DNA of 64,000 nt from Lepidostoma basale (GCA_022606425.2 JAHDVF020000438.1:1-64000); one strand, 5' to 3'. Numbered from the stretch's first letter, positions 20,221 to 30,330 are shown. Made by a program: numbers and translations. The notes: generated by a model not told the origin, from the letters alone.

Positions 20221-20325
20221 AGTAATTAATACGAAAGTAAACGTCCGTTTTCTAGAAATTTTATTATAGTTTATAGAAATGACAGGTTCGTACTTTTAAA
20301 GGGATTATCAAATGTGAAAATTTGT
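20221..20325 (-). repeat. Family A unit, decayed
   Basis: AATTAATACGAAAGTAAACG, TCTAGAAATTTTATTATAG and GGATTATCAAATGTG give the family A order; core 20279-20322 is degraded. Confidence 0.5.
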
Positions 20326-20404
20326 TCAACTCACTTCTAAAAATAATAATATTCATAATACACTTTTAGTAATGTGTATTAACACCACTTTATTTGGTAA
20401 CGCC

Positions 20405-20436
20405 AACCGGTTTCGCTCCCGCCAGAGATTCGTCAG
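20405..20436 (-). ncRNA. Hammerhead ribozyme, family H, left copy
   Basis: Minus strand: CUGACGA, AU, stem II CUCU/GGAG-type hairpin with loop GGCG, C, GAAAC, CGGUU. Stem III is ACCGGU. Stem I CACC/GGCG keeps three of four pairs. Core intact; cleavage expected after GUU. Confidence 0.75.
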
Positions 20437-20473
20437 GGTGAGAGAATAAACATATTTAGTTTATTCTCTCACC

Positions 20474-20505
20474 CTGACGAATCTCCGGCGGGAGCGAAAC
20501 CGGTT
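20474..20505 (+). ncRNA. Hammerhead ribozyme, family H, right copy
   Basis: CUGACGA, AU, stem II CUCC-GGCG-GGAG, C, GAAAC, CGGUU. Stem I CACC (20470-20473) pairs with GGUG (20506-20509). Stem III ACCGGU is self-complementary. All three helices and every invariant core base are present; H17 is U rather than the commoner C. The best complete hammerhead in the window. Confidence 0.85.
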
Positions 20506-20536
20506 GGTGTTACCAAATAAAAGTGGTGTTAATACA

Positions 20537-20830
20537 CATTACTAACTAACTAACTAACTAACCATCACGCCGTCTCCCCGAAAGGGTAGGCAGAAAGAAT
20601 GGACTGTCACACTTTATCCGATGCGCCACTCCATCCTTCTCTTTTCGCCCCGCGGGAGACGCGGTGTGATGGGTTGCGAACCTCATCGCCACCAATAGGC
20701 ATCTCCCGCGCACACTTCGATCTTCCAACATCCACAAAATAAATCTCAAACAAATAATATAAAATACAATGATATAAAATAAAATAACAAAATAAAATTA
20801 ATTTAACACAAAATGTTATTTTTAGATGGT
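20537..20830 (-). mobile_element. SINE-like element with TTAG-LINE 3' end (copy 1)
   Basis: Minus-strand copy of 51890-52197. Its last 60 bases match the TTAG-LINE end (GTGTGACAGTCCATTCTTTC, UNCG hairpin, GGCGTGATGGTTAG repeats). The body has a long rod-like hairpin at 20645-20715. The AT-rich 5' part matches 51895-52005. No ORF. Confidence 0.75.
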
Positions 20831-20903
20831 GCACATATTGTTTATTATATGATTTAATTAATGTTCCACGTATCCACTTTTTTTTTAAATTAGCAGTAAT
20901 TAG

Positions 20904-21215
20904 GCATTTAAACAACACCAGCAAGAACTTGAAAAGAATATTGAAGAAATTATTCAAATTGTCATTGGAACAAACGAAAAATTTATTTTTGCACCTGTCA
21001 AAATTCTTTATATAAACAAAAAAACTTGTATAATTTTGACATCAAAACAGTACAAACGTATTACGTGTCACATAACTAAAAGTGTATTATTATTTTATTT
21101 AATAATGTCACACCACAAATTAAGTGCTTCATACGAAAGTTTAACAAAAAAATACGTTATTAAGGGGATTTGCAGTTTAACACCTAAAGTTTACAAAAAA
21201 ATAATTGTTCAATAA
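20904..21215 (+). pseudogene. Open reading fragment linked to hammerhead elements
   Basis: Open for 103 codons after a stop. The first half contains QQELEKNIEEIIQIVIGTN, shared with remnants at 19995 and 37200. The second half contains MSHHKLSASYESLTKKY, shared with MSNHKVSASYKNL at 42548 and MSNHKMSAS at 41187 (minus), which directly follow family K/L hammerhead tails. The ATG at 21105 may be the original start. Unrecognised protein; possibly the N-terminus of the ORF of the hammerhead-bearing element. Confidence 0.4.
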
Positions 21216-21259
21216 CTTATTCAATTGTATAAAATTAGTTAAATTCGCTCTATTTTCTA

Positions 21260-21523
21260 TTGATAAAAAGAGGCTTTGTATCTGAGAATTTCTATTCAAA
21301 TGGACCTATTTTAAGGTGCGAAACGGAACAAAGACGTCGACAAATTGAAATAGACCCTAAAAGGGAGCGTAAAAAAATAAACAAGAATTTGGCTTATCTT
21401 ATAAGATTCACTGGAACGAGACAATACAACGAATTTCTTAAACAATTTACGCAAAAAATAAAAATCCAATACAAAGCTCGTAAACAGAGCAAAAATTTGC
21501 AAAACAATTCACTCGAAACGTAA
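21260..21523 (+). pseudogene. Unrecognised basic ORF downstream of the MSHHK frame
   Basis: 87 codons, rich in Lys, Arg and Gln, with LAYLIRFTGTRQYNEFLKQF near the middle. It follows the previous fragment by 45 bases in another frame, so both could belong to one decayed ORF. No motif of reverse transcriptase or GIY-YIG nuclease seen. It might equally be chance. Confidence 0.25.
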
Positions 21524-21714
21524 AATAATATTATTGTGTGTTGTACGAAATATTTTATTCTGATTGATGCTATTTGGAAAACATCAGGATCTGTTTTTCT
21601 TTCTTCCCGAATCCATGAATACAAATAAGTATGTAGAACAAACAAAAAACATAATCGGTAAATACTGAAATTAAAGCTTATTATTACTATTATTAATATT
21701 TTATTTTAGGGGTG

Positions 21715-22265
21715 AAACGGGAATGAACGATAATAATAATAAATTGGATAATTTATAGAGCGCCATTTTTATGAATCACTCATCTCAAGGGCGCTGTAGG
21801 AGATGCTCCGTTTTATCAACTAGATAATAATAATAATAATGATAACAAAAATAATAAACATATTTAGTATGAGGGCTGCATCTGACGAAGTCGATCAGCC
21901 CTTCCTGTCAGGAAATGATAATTTGAAAAGGTGCGTTTTGAGTCTCGATCTAAATTCTGATTGATTCTCAATGCACTTAAGGTCTGCTGGAAGACTGTTC
22001 CAGGCTGAAGGGAGGGCTACCGCGAAGGCTCGGTCGCCAAAATTGGGCATGGACAGCGTTTTGGCACAGTCAATCTATCTGATCGCAGAAGACTTAGCTG
22101 ATCGCAATGTAGACTGTCTAGCATTCAGGTTCTCGTTGATGCAGAGTTCAGATATACGAGTATATAAGCTGGTGCCATTCCATGCAACGCCTTATAGACC
22201 GTCCAGCAGAGCTTCAATTGTATCCTTTCTGGACATTTCAGCCAGTGGAGCTCCTTAAGATGCTG
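21715..22265 (-). mobile_element. CR1/Rex-like LINE 3' end
   Basis: The minus strand encodes LKELHWLKCPERIQLKLCWT then VYKALHGMAPAYI, the characteristic C-terminal region of CR1/Rex-type reverse transcriptases, followed by broken frames, then a 3' UTR with hairpin AGCGCC/GGCGCT (about 21765-21800) and an ATT-repeat end near 21725. 3' ends of this family recur at 7965, 26690, 42770, 48720 and 49310. Confidence 0.75.
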
Positions 22266-22279
22266 ACAGATGTACGACA

Positions 22280-23055
22280 GAAAATCAAATACTGATATAA
22301 GAAAGAAGTGTAGAGCGAAAGAAAGTATCATATTATGAAGAAAATTGTGAAAGGATCGCTGCGTTGGTTCTGACATATGGAGCGCATAGATGGAGAAAGA
22401 ATGTTCAAGAAAGTATACGTTAACGATATAAATGGAGTACGGAGTCGATGTCTTCTTCTCCGGTCTCAATCTTAAGATTGGTCTGCAGCAAGGCGACGCA
22501 TCTCCACTTCCACTCCACTCGGTCCTCGGCAACTCTCTTTAACTCCGCATAAGAGGTGCAGTCCATATCTTGGCAAATCTGGTCTAGAAGATCCCTCTAC
22601 CATTCCCTCCAATACATCATGCAGGAAACATTCGTGTCGCAACACATGACAATCCATCTCGCGCGCCTTTCCGCTATGGTGTTCAACATGTGCCTATTCT
22701 CAATTCTGATTCTTCAACTCTGCTGAGAACCTCCTCATTTGTGACGTGGTCCCTCCATGAAACATGGGCAATTCGTCGGTAGGTCCACATTTCAAATGCC
22801 TCCAGCCTTTTGCGCTCTCTTTCGCTCAGGCAGTCGAGGTAGACCGAGGAAAACATGGCATGATCAAATTAATCAATTATAAAGGTTGGTCATGTTAGAA
22901 GTCGGAGGAATCGACGTGCGTGCATGACTCGTTGTATGAATGTGTAGAAAAACTAAAGAGGTGTGTCAGGATAGAGTAGTGTTGCGGTCCATTCTCTGCC
23001 TAAACCTGCGGGCAAACGGCGTGATGGTTTGTTGTTATTGTTGTTGTTCAAATTA
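22280..23055 (+). mobile_element. TTAG-LINE 3' fragment split by another LINE
   Basis: LINE sequence at 22280-22448 and 22838-23055 joins into one continuous alignment to 7290-7590 when the insert is removed. The tail after GGCGTGATGG is TTTGTTGTTATTGTTGTTG rather than TTAG repeats. Confidence 0.75.
22449..22831 (-). mobile_element. LINE-V-like 3' end nested in TTAG-LINE
   Basis: The minus strand encodes KRLEAFEMWTYRRIAHVSW then RDHVTNEEVLSRVEE, and ends VEWKWRCVALLQTNLKIET plus GAAGAAGAC. Flanked by the 6-base duplication AGTCGA (22443-22448 and 22832-22837). The same break point in the host LINE reads GGAGTCGAGGTAGACCGAGG when closed. Confidence 0.8.
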
Positions 23056-23149
23056 GATTTGATTTAATGCAAATATGAATTTTATTTTTGTGAAAAAGAT
23101 TTATCATGAGGGGATATAGCAAGTTTAATTAAACAAGTTTTGAGGACTT

Positions 23150-23470
23150 CCGAAATGGAGACACTGAGAACGATAGCAGGCAAGACACTGAGGGATCGCG
23201 TGAGGAACACCAGAACAAGAGAGAGATGTGAGGTTGAGGATATTATAAGATGGAGCAGACAGCGAAAAAGGGACTAGTACGGTCATGTTCAAATAATGGA
23301 CACCACCAGATTCCCCTATATTGTATTGCATAATCAACCTCATGGGACTCGTCCTCGTGGAAGACCTCCTAAAAGATGGAAGGACAGCTGGGAATCTACC
23401 TTACAGGAGGAGCAACACTCTGGAGAACAGACCACATAGGTCTACAATAAGGAAGAAGAAGAAGAAGATT
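23150..23470 (+). mobile_element. LINE-W 3' end
   Basis: Encodes EMETLRTIAGKTLRDRVRNT, REICEVEDIIRWSRQR-like sequence, and PHGTRPRGRPPKRWKDSWES before a stop, ending in GGAAGAAGAAGAAGAAG. Two stops interrupt the frame in the middle. Confidence 0.8.
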
Positions 23471-23499
23471 ATAGCGTGTATAAGTATAGTAATTCGTAT

Positions 23500-24065
23500 T
23501 CCGAAGTTATTTTCCTCGGTACCTACTTGTCCCCGCAACAAGTAAATTATTCCTTCTTTCCCGCGGCCTTACTCGGACGGGCGCCAGGCGTCAATCATCT
23601 GATTTCTTGAACTCCGGGTAACCCCGGTCTCACCTACCCAGCACACAGCACACCTCGACCGCATCTATTTATTTACACTGTGTTGTGAACAGTCACAGTG
23701 TGACACCTCCGCTGGACCGAGACGTTAGCTAGTTACTAGGGGGAGATGGTGGCCGGAATATTAATCGCATCTCGGTGGTGCAAAGTATTAGGGGCTTAGA
23801 ACAAAATTTTAACGAATACGCTGTCTGAATATTAGCACCCGCCTAGTTCAATCCAAATTTTTTTACTTAAAATTGAATTAAATAACTTTTTTTTCCTTAA
23901 ATCACACTGATGAAAAGAGATTTGAATTCCTAGAAATGCGAATTTATCAGTTCTTCCGAAATGGAAACGAGGGGTGGTGAATATCCTATATACGTATACG
24001 AGTATATCGTATATCGTAAAAGTAAATTTTACATTGGACGTGATGAGAATTAATTTTATCGTGCT
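23500..24065. other. Unique region, no gene recognised
   Basis: 23570-23790 is noticeably GC-richer (CCGCGGCC, GGGCGCC) and contains the imperfect inverted pair CACTGTG...CACAGTG near 23670-23702. No ORF or repeat recognised. Confidence 0.35.
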
Positions 24066-24069
24066 TCTA

Positions 24070-24305
24070 CAACAAACCATCACGCCGTTTTCCGAAGGAG
24101 TTGGCAGAGAGAATGGACCGCCACACTACTCGATCCTGACATACATCTCTAGATTCTTCCACATTCGATTGTTCCGACTTATAATATTCTTATATTTTCA
24201 TTCGACACTCTACCATACACCGATTTTCCACAAATTGGTTGAAGGAGCTTTATTTTCTACTGAATTTATTCTACTTTTATCCTTCCTTTTGCCTTCAAGA
24301 AAACC
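24070..24305 (-). mobile_element. TTAG-LINE 3' fragment with internal deletion
   Basis: Starts CCATCACGCCGTTTTCCGAA (no TTAG tail), keeps GAATGGACCGCCACACT, loses the middle, then resumes TATTTTCATTCGACACTCTA and ACTGAATTTATTCTACTTTTAT as in 15930-16030. Confidence 0.65.
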
Positions 24306-24329
24306 ACGTTATGTGTAAACACGAAAAGC

Positions 24330-24680
24330 ACACAAGGTCAGCTCCCCCCAACGTTGGCGATCACTACAGCAAAGGCATCTCTGTCCTGCGCCACTTGGAA
24401 GAGGTTCTGAGCTCTTGTTATTTCTGTCCACTCTTTAATGTTCCGCAGCCAGGACAGCTGCCTTCTTCCAACTCCCCGACGTATATCCACTTTACCCATT
24501 AATGTCTGTCGAAGGATGTGGTATTTTTCTCCCCTTAGCACATGACCCAAATACGTGACCTTTCTAATTTACACACTCGACAACAGCTTTTATTGGCTCT
24601 GGCTCTATGTAGTACGTCTGCATTACTGACCCTATTGGTCCACGGTATACGGAGTATTCTGCGGTATATCCACATCACAG
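24330..24680 (-). mobile_element. LINE-V 3' end
   Basis: The minus strand encodes RRILRIPWTNRVSNADVLH-like sequence (24600-24680), a deletion, then LSWLRNIKEWTEITRAQNLF and QVAQDRDAFAVVIANVGG. Close to 46555-47110. Confidence 0.75.
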
Positions 24681-25074
24681 ATTGCTTAGTTTAAATAAAC
24701 CATAAGTGTTTATAAAAGGTCAACACAGATATAGGTCTTGGTAAAGTTAAGCTGCGTTATCTTGTTATTCAATGGAAATTAATGGAAAATTTATCCGAGT
24801 ATATATAGGTTAAGATAACTGAAAATTCTTATTTAACTACAGTGTTACAATGGGAACCTCTTTTATTGTGTATTTCTTTGCTTAATTGACTTAAATTGAC
24901 TTTTTTAAACGGTTACGCTGTAACAATAAAGTAAAGTTTGTATAATAGTATGTATCAAAGTTAAACAACTTAAACCAACTGGAAAAAAAATTCTTGTAGG
25001 TTCTGTGCTTATTTCGTGATACTAAAATAAAAATATACATGTTTCATGGTTGGCAAGAACATAATATATGTCAC

Positions 25075-25310
25075 ATCTAAAATGGCAATGGGCAGGTCAA
25101 AATGGACAAGAAGACTGCTGACTTAGAGACCTTTGCCGGCAAAGAGAAGTGCAGGGCGACCGCAACTACGGTGGAAGGATGATCTGAACAGACATATCTG
25201 AATAACCTGGATGTAGTCTGCACAAGACAAGAGTGACAAGGAAGCGAATGTTGGAGGCATTTGTCCAGGAGTGGACAGTAATAGGCTGCGGAAGAAGAAG
25301 AAGAAGAAAA
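25075..25310 (+). mobile_element. LINE-G 3' end
   Basis: Encodes TSKMAMGRSKWTR-type frames matching the end of LINE-G (GDRNYGGR, FVQEWTVIG), finishing in GCGGAAGAAGAAGAAGAAG. Confidence 0.7.
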
Positions 25311-25439
25311 AAATCTTTAAATGTATCTGTGGATATGAGCTTACTCCGTGATACAATGGAAGTAACTTCGTGATGAATTAAACTTATACATATAATCTAG
25401 AAACAAAAATATGAAAATATAACTTTTTGTCCCTGATAG

Positions 25440-25770
25440 ATTTCTCCGTCAGCGACATCACAGATTGTTTTACCTACCGGCCACCAGAACCAATCTGCCT
25501 CTGGTGACACTGGTGGGAAGAGCAATAAGTCTGCTGAATGCGGTCTTCTCGGCGTTCGACGTCTTTCATATTAGTGAAGGTACGTTCAGGAGACAAATAC
25601 TCTTGACTTTAGAAAGTATATTGTCTTCCTAATGTCGAACCATCTCTAATGCGTTCCTGGTATTACGTTGTATTTTTTTTTAATATTTTACCTGTGCTCA
25701 ATAGATGCCTTAAACATTTTGCTGTTTGTAACGTATTTTGAGTTAATAAACTGATTTGATTTGATATATA
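25440..25770 (+). mobile_element. LINE-R 3' end (best copy)
   Basis: One frame reads HRLFYLPATRTNLPLVTLVG then RAISLLNAVFSAFDVFHISE and GTFRRQILLTLES, the final segment of a non-LTR polyprotein. The 3' UTR ends AACTGATTTGATTTGAT, a TTTGA-type tail rather than GAA or TTAG. Confidence 0.65.
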
Positions 25771-25788
25771 CAGGTATAGCAGAGCTAA

Positions 25789-26400
25789 TTGTTACCTATT
25801 CAGTTGATGATATCTAGCCGTCATATGTATAGTGGTTTTATAAAGAAAGAACAATGTATAATTTTAGCAATCTCAGCCCTCTACCCAATGTTAGCTAGAA
25901 ACAGTAAACTAAGCATCGACAATAAACTCCTGATATACAAAACGGTTATAAGGCCGATCTTCACTTATGCAGCCCCAATCTGGGGCTATGCAGCTTCGAG
26001 TCACATACAAAAACTCCAAATCCTGCAAAATAAGGCTATCCGTTTATCGCTTGGTGCGCCTTCATGGACCAGGATTACACAACTGCACCTAGAATCGGGA
26101 ATCCCGATGATAGATGAATTCATTCTGAAACTTGCCGAACGTTTTTACAAAGGACTCCCTTCACATCCCAACCCCACAATAAAAGACCTCTCTAATTACG
26201 ACCCAAACACTTCCAGCCGCCACAAGCGCCCAAAATCGATTCTCCTTCAGAGGAACACTCCGGGCCACACAAATCATGCCCCCGAATAAACTAACAACTC
26301 ACCAAATCACCTTCCAACAATGTTCCCATCAGACGTAAGAGGAATAGCCACATGAGCTGAACCTCTGTAAGCCAGAAGATCCAAGTCCAAGTCCCAATTT
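25789..26400 (+). mobile_element. Jockey-like LINE, C-terminus and 3' UTR
   Basis: Open for 166 codons to a TAA at 26289. Contains ISALYPMLARNSKLSIDNKL, LIYKTVIRPIFTYAAPIWGY and ILQNKAIRLSLGAPSWTR, the thumb and C-terminal region found in Jockey-clade polyproteins. The N-terminal 15-20 codons look unrelated, so the 5' truncation is near 25840. The 3' UTR carries GTTCCCATCAGACGTAAGAG and ends CCAAGTCCAAGTCC. The frame has no internal stop, so this is one of the younger insertions. Other 3' ends: 19776 and 28485. Confidence 0.8.
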
Positions 26401-26689
26401 TTCTAATAACAGAACTACTAAAATGAGGGATTTGACAAATGATCGATTGCCATATTCGACCTATATAGCAAACGCGCGATAGAGAGCGCAATCTATCGAC
26501 TGATTCTTGAAACTGGTGTGTTCCTAAATTCATTTGCCTGAGTGAGTATAACAAAAAAAAACGACTGTAACTAAATGGCAAGAAAAATTTAAACAACCGC
26601 GAAGTTATGGATATCACGGAGTTCAGTTTACTAATAACAAAAACTAGTTTTTTTTTCTATGTAAAGTTTAATAGTAGATAGGGGATAAT

Positions 26690-26795
26690 AAAATAGCACT
26701 TTGAAAATGCCTCAGCGCCCTTGAGATGAGTAATTCATAATAATGGCGCTCTATAAATTATCCAATTTATTATTAATATTATTATTATTAAGTAG
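26690..26795 (+). mobile_element. CR1-like 3' UTR
   Basis: Hairpin AGCGCC (26714-26719) with GGCGCT (26745-26750) enclosing a smaller ATGA/TCAT pairing, then TATAAATTATCCAATTTATT and an ATT repeat. Confidence 0.65.
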
Positions 26796-27385
26796 TCATT
26801 TTAATTATATTGTGATGACCAATGTTAGCATAAGATTACTAACAAGCCATTTTACTAACAAACCGCGATTTTACTAACAATGCTACTAACATCATATTTT
26901 ATGTAGTGGTCACGATACAGGCCATGCCTAGTGTGACAACTACAGTCCATAAACTTTCTTATTTATTATTGTTATAACATGTAAATAAATAAATAAAATA
27001 AAATAAGTATGGTGAAAGTGTCACCCTATAAAAAGGATATAAAATACTTATTTCAGTACATAATATTTGTTTTTTTATGACCTTGATATTTACGGATACA
27101 AAATAATACTTTTCCGCTTAAATGAGTTTATTTATCTAGACATATTCTTCGAAGGGAAAATAAATCCAGTACTTTTATTATAGAAAATACGACATACAGG
27201 TAGGCCAACAATGTTTTAAAAAAAAAATACAACGTATAAAAATATAATGTTTTCGATGTGTATTTATACTATGTTATTTGTATCTTGGGAATAACTTGAG
27301 ATTAATGAATAAAAGTGGAAAAATACCGTTAATATTTATAAATAAATACATAATAATGTATATTTATGCTCGCTTTATAAAAAAA
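26796..27385. other. No feature recognised
   Basis: AT-rich DNA. A short direct repeat of TTACTAACA-type words occurs at 26830-26895. Confidence 0.35.
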
Positions 27386-27387
27386 AA

Positions 27388-27525
27388 CTAACTAAATATC
27401 ACGCCGTCTCCCCGAAGGGGTAGGCAGAAAGAATGGACTGCCACACTTTTCTTTTCTGACATATTTCTCTCGCTTCTTCAACATTCATACAGCGTGTCAT
27501 GCAAGCGCGTCGATTTCTCTGATTA
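27388..27525 (-). mobile_element. TTAG-LINE extreme 3' end
   Basis: AACTAACTAAATATCACGCC, the hairpin CCCCGAAGGGG and GAATGGACTGCCACACTTTT, then ends within the NRRAC block. About 135 bases. Confidence 0.75.
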
Positions 27526-27734
27526 ATATAAAACAATATAGTTTAATAGTGAATACTCTTAAATATAATACATTCTAACATTTCCTTAAGGTAGTCGTTC
27601 GAATTGGTTGAAGTAAAATCGATGACTGTTAAAAAAATACTGTATTAAAAAGTTTATTTTCCTTTTTATGAAAAGTAACAATAGTTGCAAACAAATATAT
27701 ATGTTTATTATTTTTTAAATGGTGTTCTGTATTA

Positions 27735-27995
27735 TTGCTATTGCGGGGAAGACTCAACGTGTTCGTGTAAGGAATACCGGAATGCAAAAGGCATGTGAGG
27801 TTTAAGATGTGATCAAATGGGGGCGACAGCGTCGACGATACTTGTACCAACATGTACAGAAAATGAATCATGCAAGAATCACATACATAGCTGCTCATGG
27901 ACCAGATGGATAGGGTTCATTAGGGAGACTCCCAAAACAGTGGAATGATAGCTAGAATTCAGCATCGTAGAAGAGAATCCTGTAAAAACAGACTC
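27735..27995 (+). mobile_element. LINE-W-like 3' end, decayed
   Basis: Frames encode KTQRVRVRNTGMQKACEV, then IKWGRQRRRYLYQHVQKMNH and a broken RLPKQWNDS. Related to 41793-42340 by the RQRRRYxxQHV block. Confidence 0.6.
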
Positions 27996-28099
27996 TATTA
28001 TTTTCCTTTATTAGTTTCTATAGTATTATCCATGCTGATGTTTATTTCAAGGATATTATAGCTATGCCGTACAAGGGCTATAAATATGTTCCGAATAGA

Positions 28100-28320
28100 A
28101 TAGAATGATAAAAAAATTATATGTTAACGATGTAAATGGAACCAGAAATAGAGGAATACCGAGGAAAACGTGGCACGATCAAATAAATCAAATCGACGCG
28201 CGTGCATGACACGATGTAAGAATGTTGAGGAAGCGAGAGAAATATGTCAGGAAAGAAAAGTGTGGCAGTCCATTATTTCTACCTACCCCTTCGGAGACGG
28301 CGTGATGGTTAGTTAGTTAA
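28100..28320 (+). mobile_element. TTAG-LINE 3' fragment
   Basis: Encodes KKLYVNDVNGTRNRGIPRKT, skips about 35 bases, then RACMTRCKNVEEAREICQER, and ends CCCCTTCGGAGACGGCGTGA with TTAGTTAGTTAAT. Confidence 0.8.
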
Positions 28321-28484
28321 TATGTTTCGACATTTGATTTACGCCCAAAGAAACTATGGAAAACTTCAGCCGAAATATTTAAGGAATGTACATGGAAAAA
28401 TCTACAGCAAGTTAAGGAAGAAGACGATGATGTTAAGTTATAACTATTGATCCACCTCTATTCGGCTTTTAAACAACTTGGACT

Positions 28485-28590
28485 TGAACTTGGATCTTCT
28501 GGCTTAGAAGTTCAGCTCATGTGGCTATTCCTCTTACGTCTGATGGGAACATCGTTAGAAGGTGATTTGGTGGATTGTTAGGAATTATCA
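28485..28590 (-). mobile_element. Jockey-like 3' UTR fragment
   Basis: Inverse of the 3' UTR at 26295-26400, including CTCTTACGTCTGATGGGAAC and GACTTGAACTTGGATCTTCT. Confidence 0.65.
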
Positions 28591-28594
28591 GTTT

Positions 28595-29220
28595 GATCGT
28601 TTAAATTAATAATGTAAAAACACAAGTGTGGTGCTGTTAAAAGCACATATAATATTACGTCTGTACACGATATGAACAGAGTGAATGAGTTTTTAGGCTT
28701 CATGTGTCCGGAAACATAAACACTGGAGTTATAATGATCCACCTACTCATTTAAAAGCATATTCGTACATTTTTATAACGAATAATTTATTTTTACGATG
28801 ACATCACCGGCGCCATGTTGCACGCTGCCAATGTAACGGAAAAATATGATCTCGATTCAAGTACGAACACGCTACTGCAGTTGGCTCAAGGTTAAGCTGT
28901 CTAGGAATGTAATAATTATAATGTTTCAATATTATTTTTAAATTATAACAGTCGTGAACAGAACGCGTTATTTTAATCAATAAATAGCGAGGAAATGACA
29001 AGTTAATTATTATGCAAACAACATATGAAATTGATGCTTCGTATAATGCATTTAAAAAAATATATATATATATATATTTGACTATTGCAAGGTGGGGCTT
29101 GGTCAGTAATGTGTACCAACCCAAAAAAATTACATAATTTAAATATTAATAACGAAAATATTTCAAAGGTTTAAACACCAGGGACACACTGTGGAAAATT
29201 TATGATTCTGCATGTTCTAT
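28595..29220. other. No feature recognised
   Basis: Includes a short (TA)n run at 29060-29079. No coding signal. Confidence 0.35.
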
Positions 29221-29224
29221 GATA

Positions 29225-29485
29225 CATGTTTAGACGCAAACGGCTATGGATCGGTCACACCCTGAGACGAAACCCAGTCTGCATTAGACTGGTCCCCTAT
29301 AGGGGGAAAGAGGAAGCGAGGCAGACCTAGAGCAACCTGGAAAACAACCCTGCAGGACGAGGTTAAAGCAGCAGGCCTCACTTGGGATGATATTAGGCAT
29401 CAGGCATGCAATAGAGTCGGGTGGAGAAGGTTCCTTGAGGCCCTATGCACCACGGATGTGTGACAGAACAAGAAGAAGACAATAT
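29225..29485 (+). mobile_element. RTE-like LINE 3' end, single copy
   Basis: Combining two frames gives RRKRLWIGHTLRRNP, KRKRGRPRATWKTTLQDEVK and WDDIRHQACNRVGWRRFLEA before a stop, ending in AAGAAGAAGAC. The W-IGHTLRR and GRPRxTWxxT motifs are typical of widespread invertebrate RTE/BovB-like C-termini. One frameshift in the middle. Confidence 0.75.
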
Positions 29486-29639
29486 GTTCATTATTCGTTC
29501 TGATTAACGTGACATTCAAGATATATATTTTAAAATTATTAATGCTTAAATAAGGCTCCGTAAACCAGAAGATCCAAGTCTGTCTAGCGATACGTACATA
29601 TATCAAAACTTGTTAAATCTGAATTAAATCTGCAGTGGT

Positions 29640-29800
29640 CTACATCGACCCGCAGGGGTCGATTTCAACGTTCAAGGGGTCTACGACAATTGGAGAAAAA
29701 AAATTGGGGCTCCATGGGGGTCCATTAAACGGTTCAACTAAATTGAAGCCGAACATTGAAATTTTGATATCATAGCATCAGGCTTTTCCCTCCTAGTAAT
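29640..29800. other. GGGTC-rich segment, possible transposon remnant
   Basis: Repeated GGGGTC words (GCAGGGGTCGATTTC, AAGGGGTCTACGACA, GGGGGTCCATTAAAC). This resembles sequence near the 3' end of some hAT-type elements, but I see no terminal repeats or transposase. Confidence 0.2.
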
Positions 29801-29843
29801 TAGAACATTGATTTGTTTGTGTTTTTATTTTAAGTAAAAATGT

Positions 29844-29911
29844 TGAATATATAAAAAATAAATTACTAAATTGTATGTCTACAATTTAGTAATTTATTTT
29901 TTATATATTCA
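29844..29911. repeat. Perfect 31-base-arm AT palindrome
   Basis: TGAATATATAAAAAATAAAT... (29844-29874) and its exact inverse (29881-29911) flank a 6-base loop ATGTCT. No other copy in the window. Confidence 0.8.
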
Positions 29912-30109
29912 TCTATAAGTAAAAAAATGTTTTTGAGACTGACACAGAGCTAAATCAGCCCAATAGAAAAAAGAAAGCCGGAATTCGTTGTCAAAAACTA
30001 ATTTTATAGTTATAGATGAATGTGTAAAAAAAACAATAATAGGGAAGCAGGGGGTCTTCACAAAATAGAAGAAATCACCAAGGCTTCAACGATCACCAAG
30101 GGGACATAA

Positions 30110-30330
30110 AAGTTTGGGAACCTCTGGTGTATTTGGTTGTAGAAAGAATGCCAGAAGGTAGAGCACCAAAAATTATGTCTAGATGGGAGCCGCGCGAAAA
30201 GAGACCAAGAGGCAAACAAAAGAGGATGAATGGAGAGAGATGGCCAGAAACAGAAGCCAGTTGAGGACTGTCGTGGAGTAGACCAAATCCCATACCAGGA
30301 TGTAGTACCGAGAAAGAAGAAAAAAAGTGT
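30110..30330 (+). mobile_element. LINE 3' end, distinct family
   Basis: Encodes VERMPEGRAPKIMSRWEPRE and KRPRGKQKRM, then MARNRSQLRTVVE in another frame, ending in GAGAAAGAAGAAAAAAAG. The order basic linker, GRAPK, RPRGK, MAxxR is typical of a LINE C-terminus. Single copy here. Confidence 0.6.

Larger units (their letters stand above)
19670..20230. mobile_element. Family B unit interrupted by a Jockey-like 3' end
   Basis: The family B tail is inverted at 19700-19770 (TCCATTGTTTTGACCGAAAC), the spacer resumes at about 19978, and the hammerhead is at 20142-20177. The uninterrupted arrangement is seen inverted at 37095-37365, which reads across the 19776/19978 junction, so the LINE fragment inserted into the family B unit. 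Confidence 0.6.
20368..20543. repeat. Family H palindrome with two facing hammerheads
   Basis: Arms 20368-20451 and 20459-20543 are nearly perfect reverse complements (about 84 bases, three to four differences) around a 7-base AT loop. Each arm holds a complete hammerhead, minus on the left and plus on the right, both opening toward the centre. The right edge abuts the TTAG tail of the next element (20544). The high arm identity suggests a recent origin or gene conversion. Confidence 0.85.

Noticed and set aside
21870..21905. CUGACGAAGUCGAUCAGCCC on the plus strand of the CR1-like copy as a hammerhead core
   Set aside because: There is no GAAAC and no cleavage triplet, and the same bases lie in the 3' region of a LINE whose sense strand is the other one.
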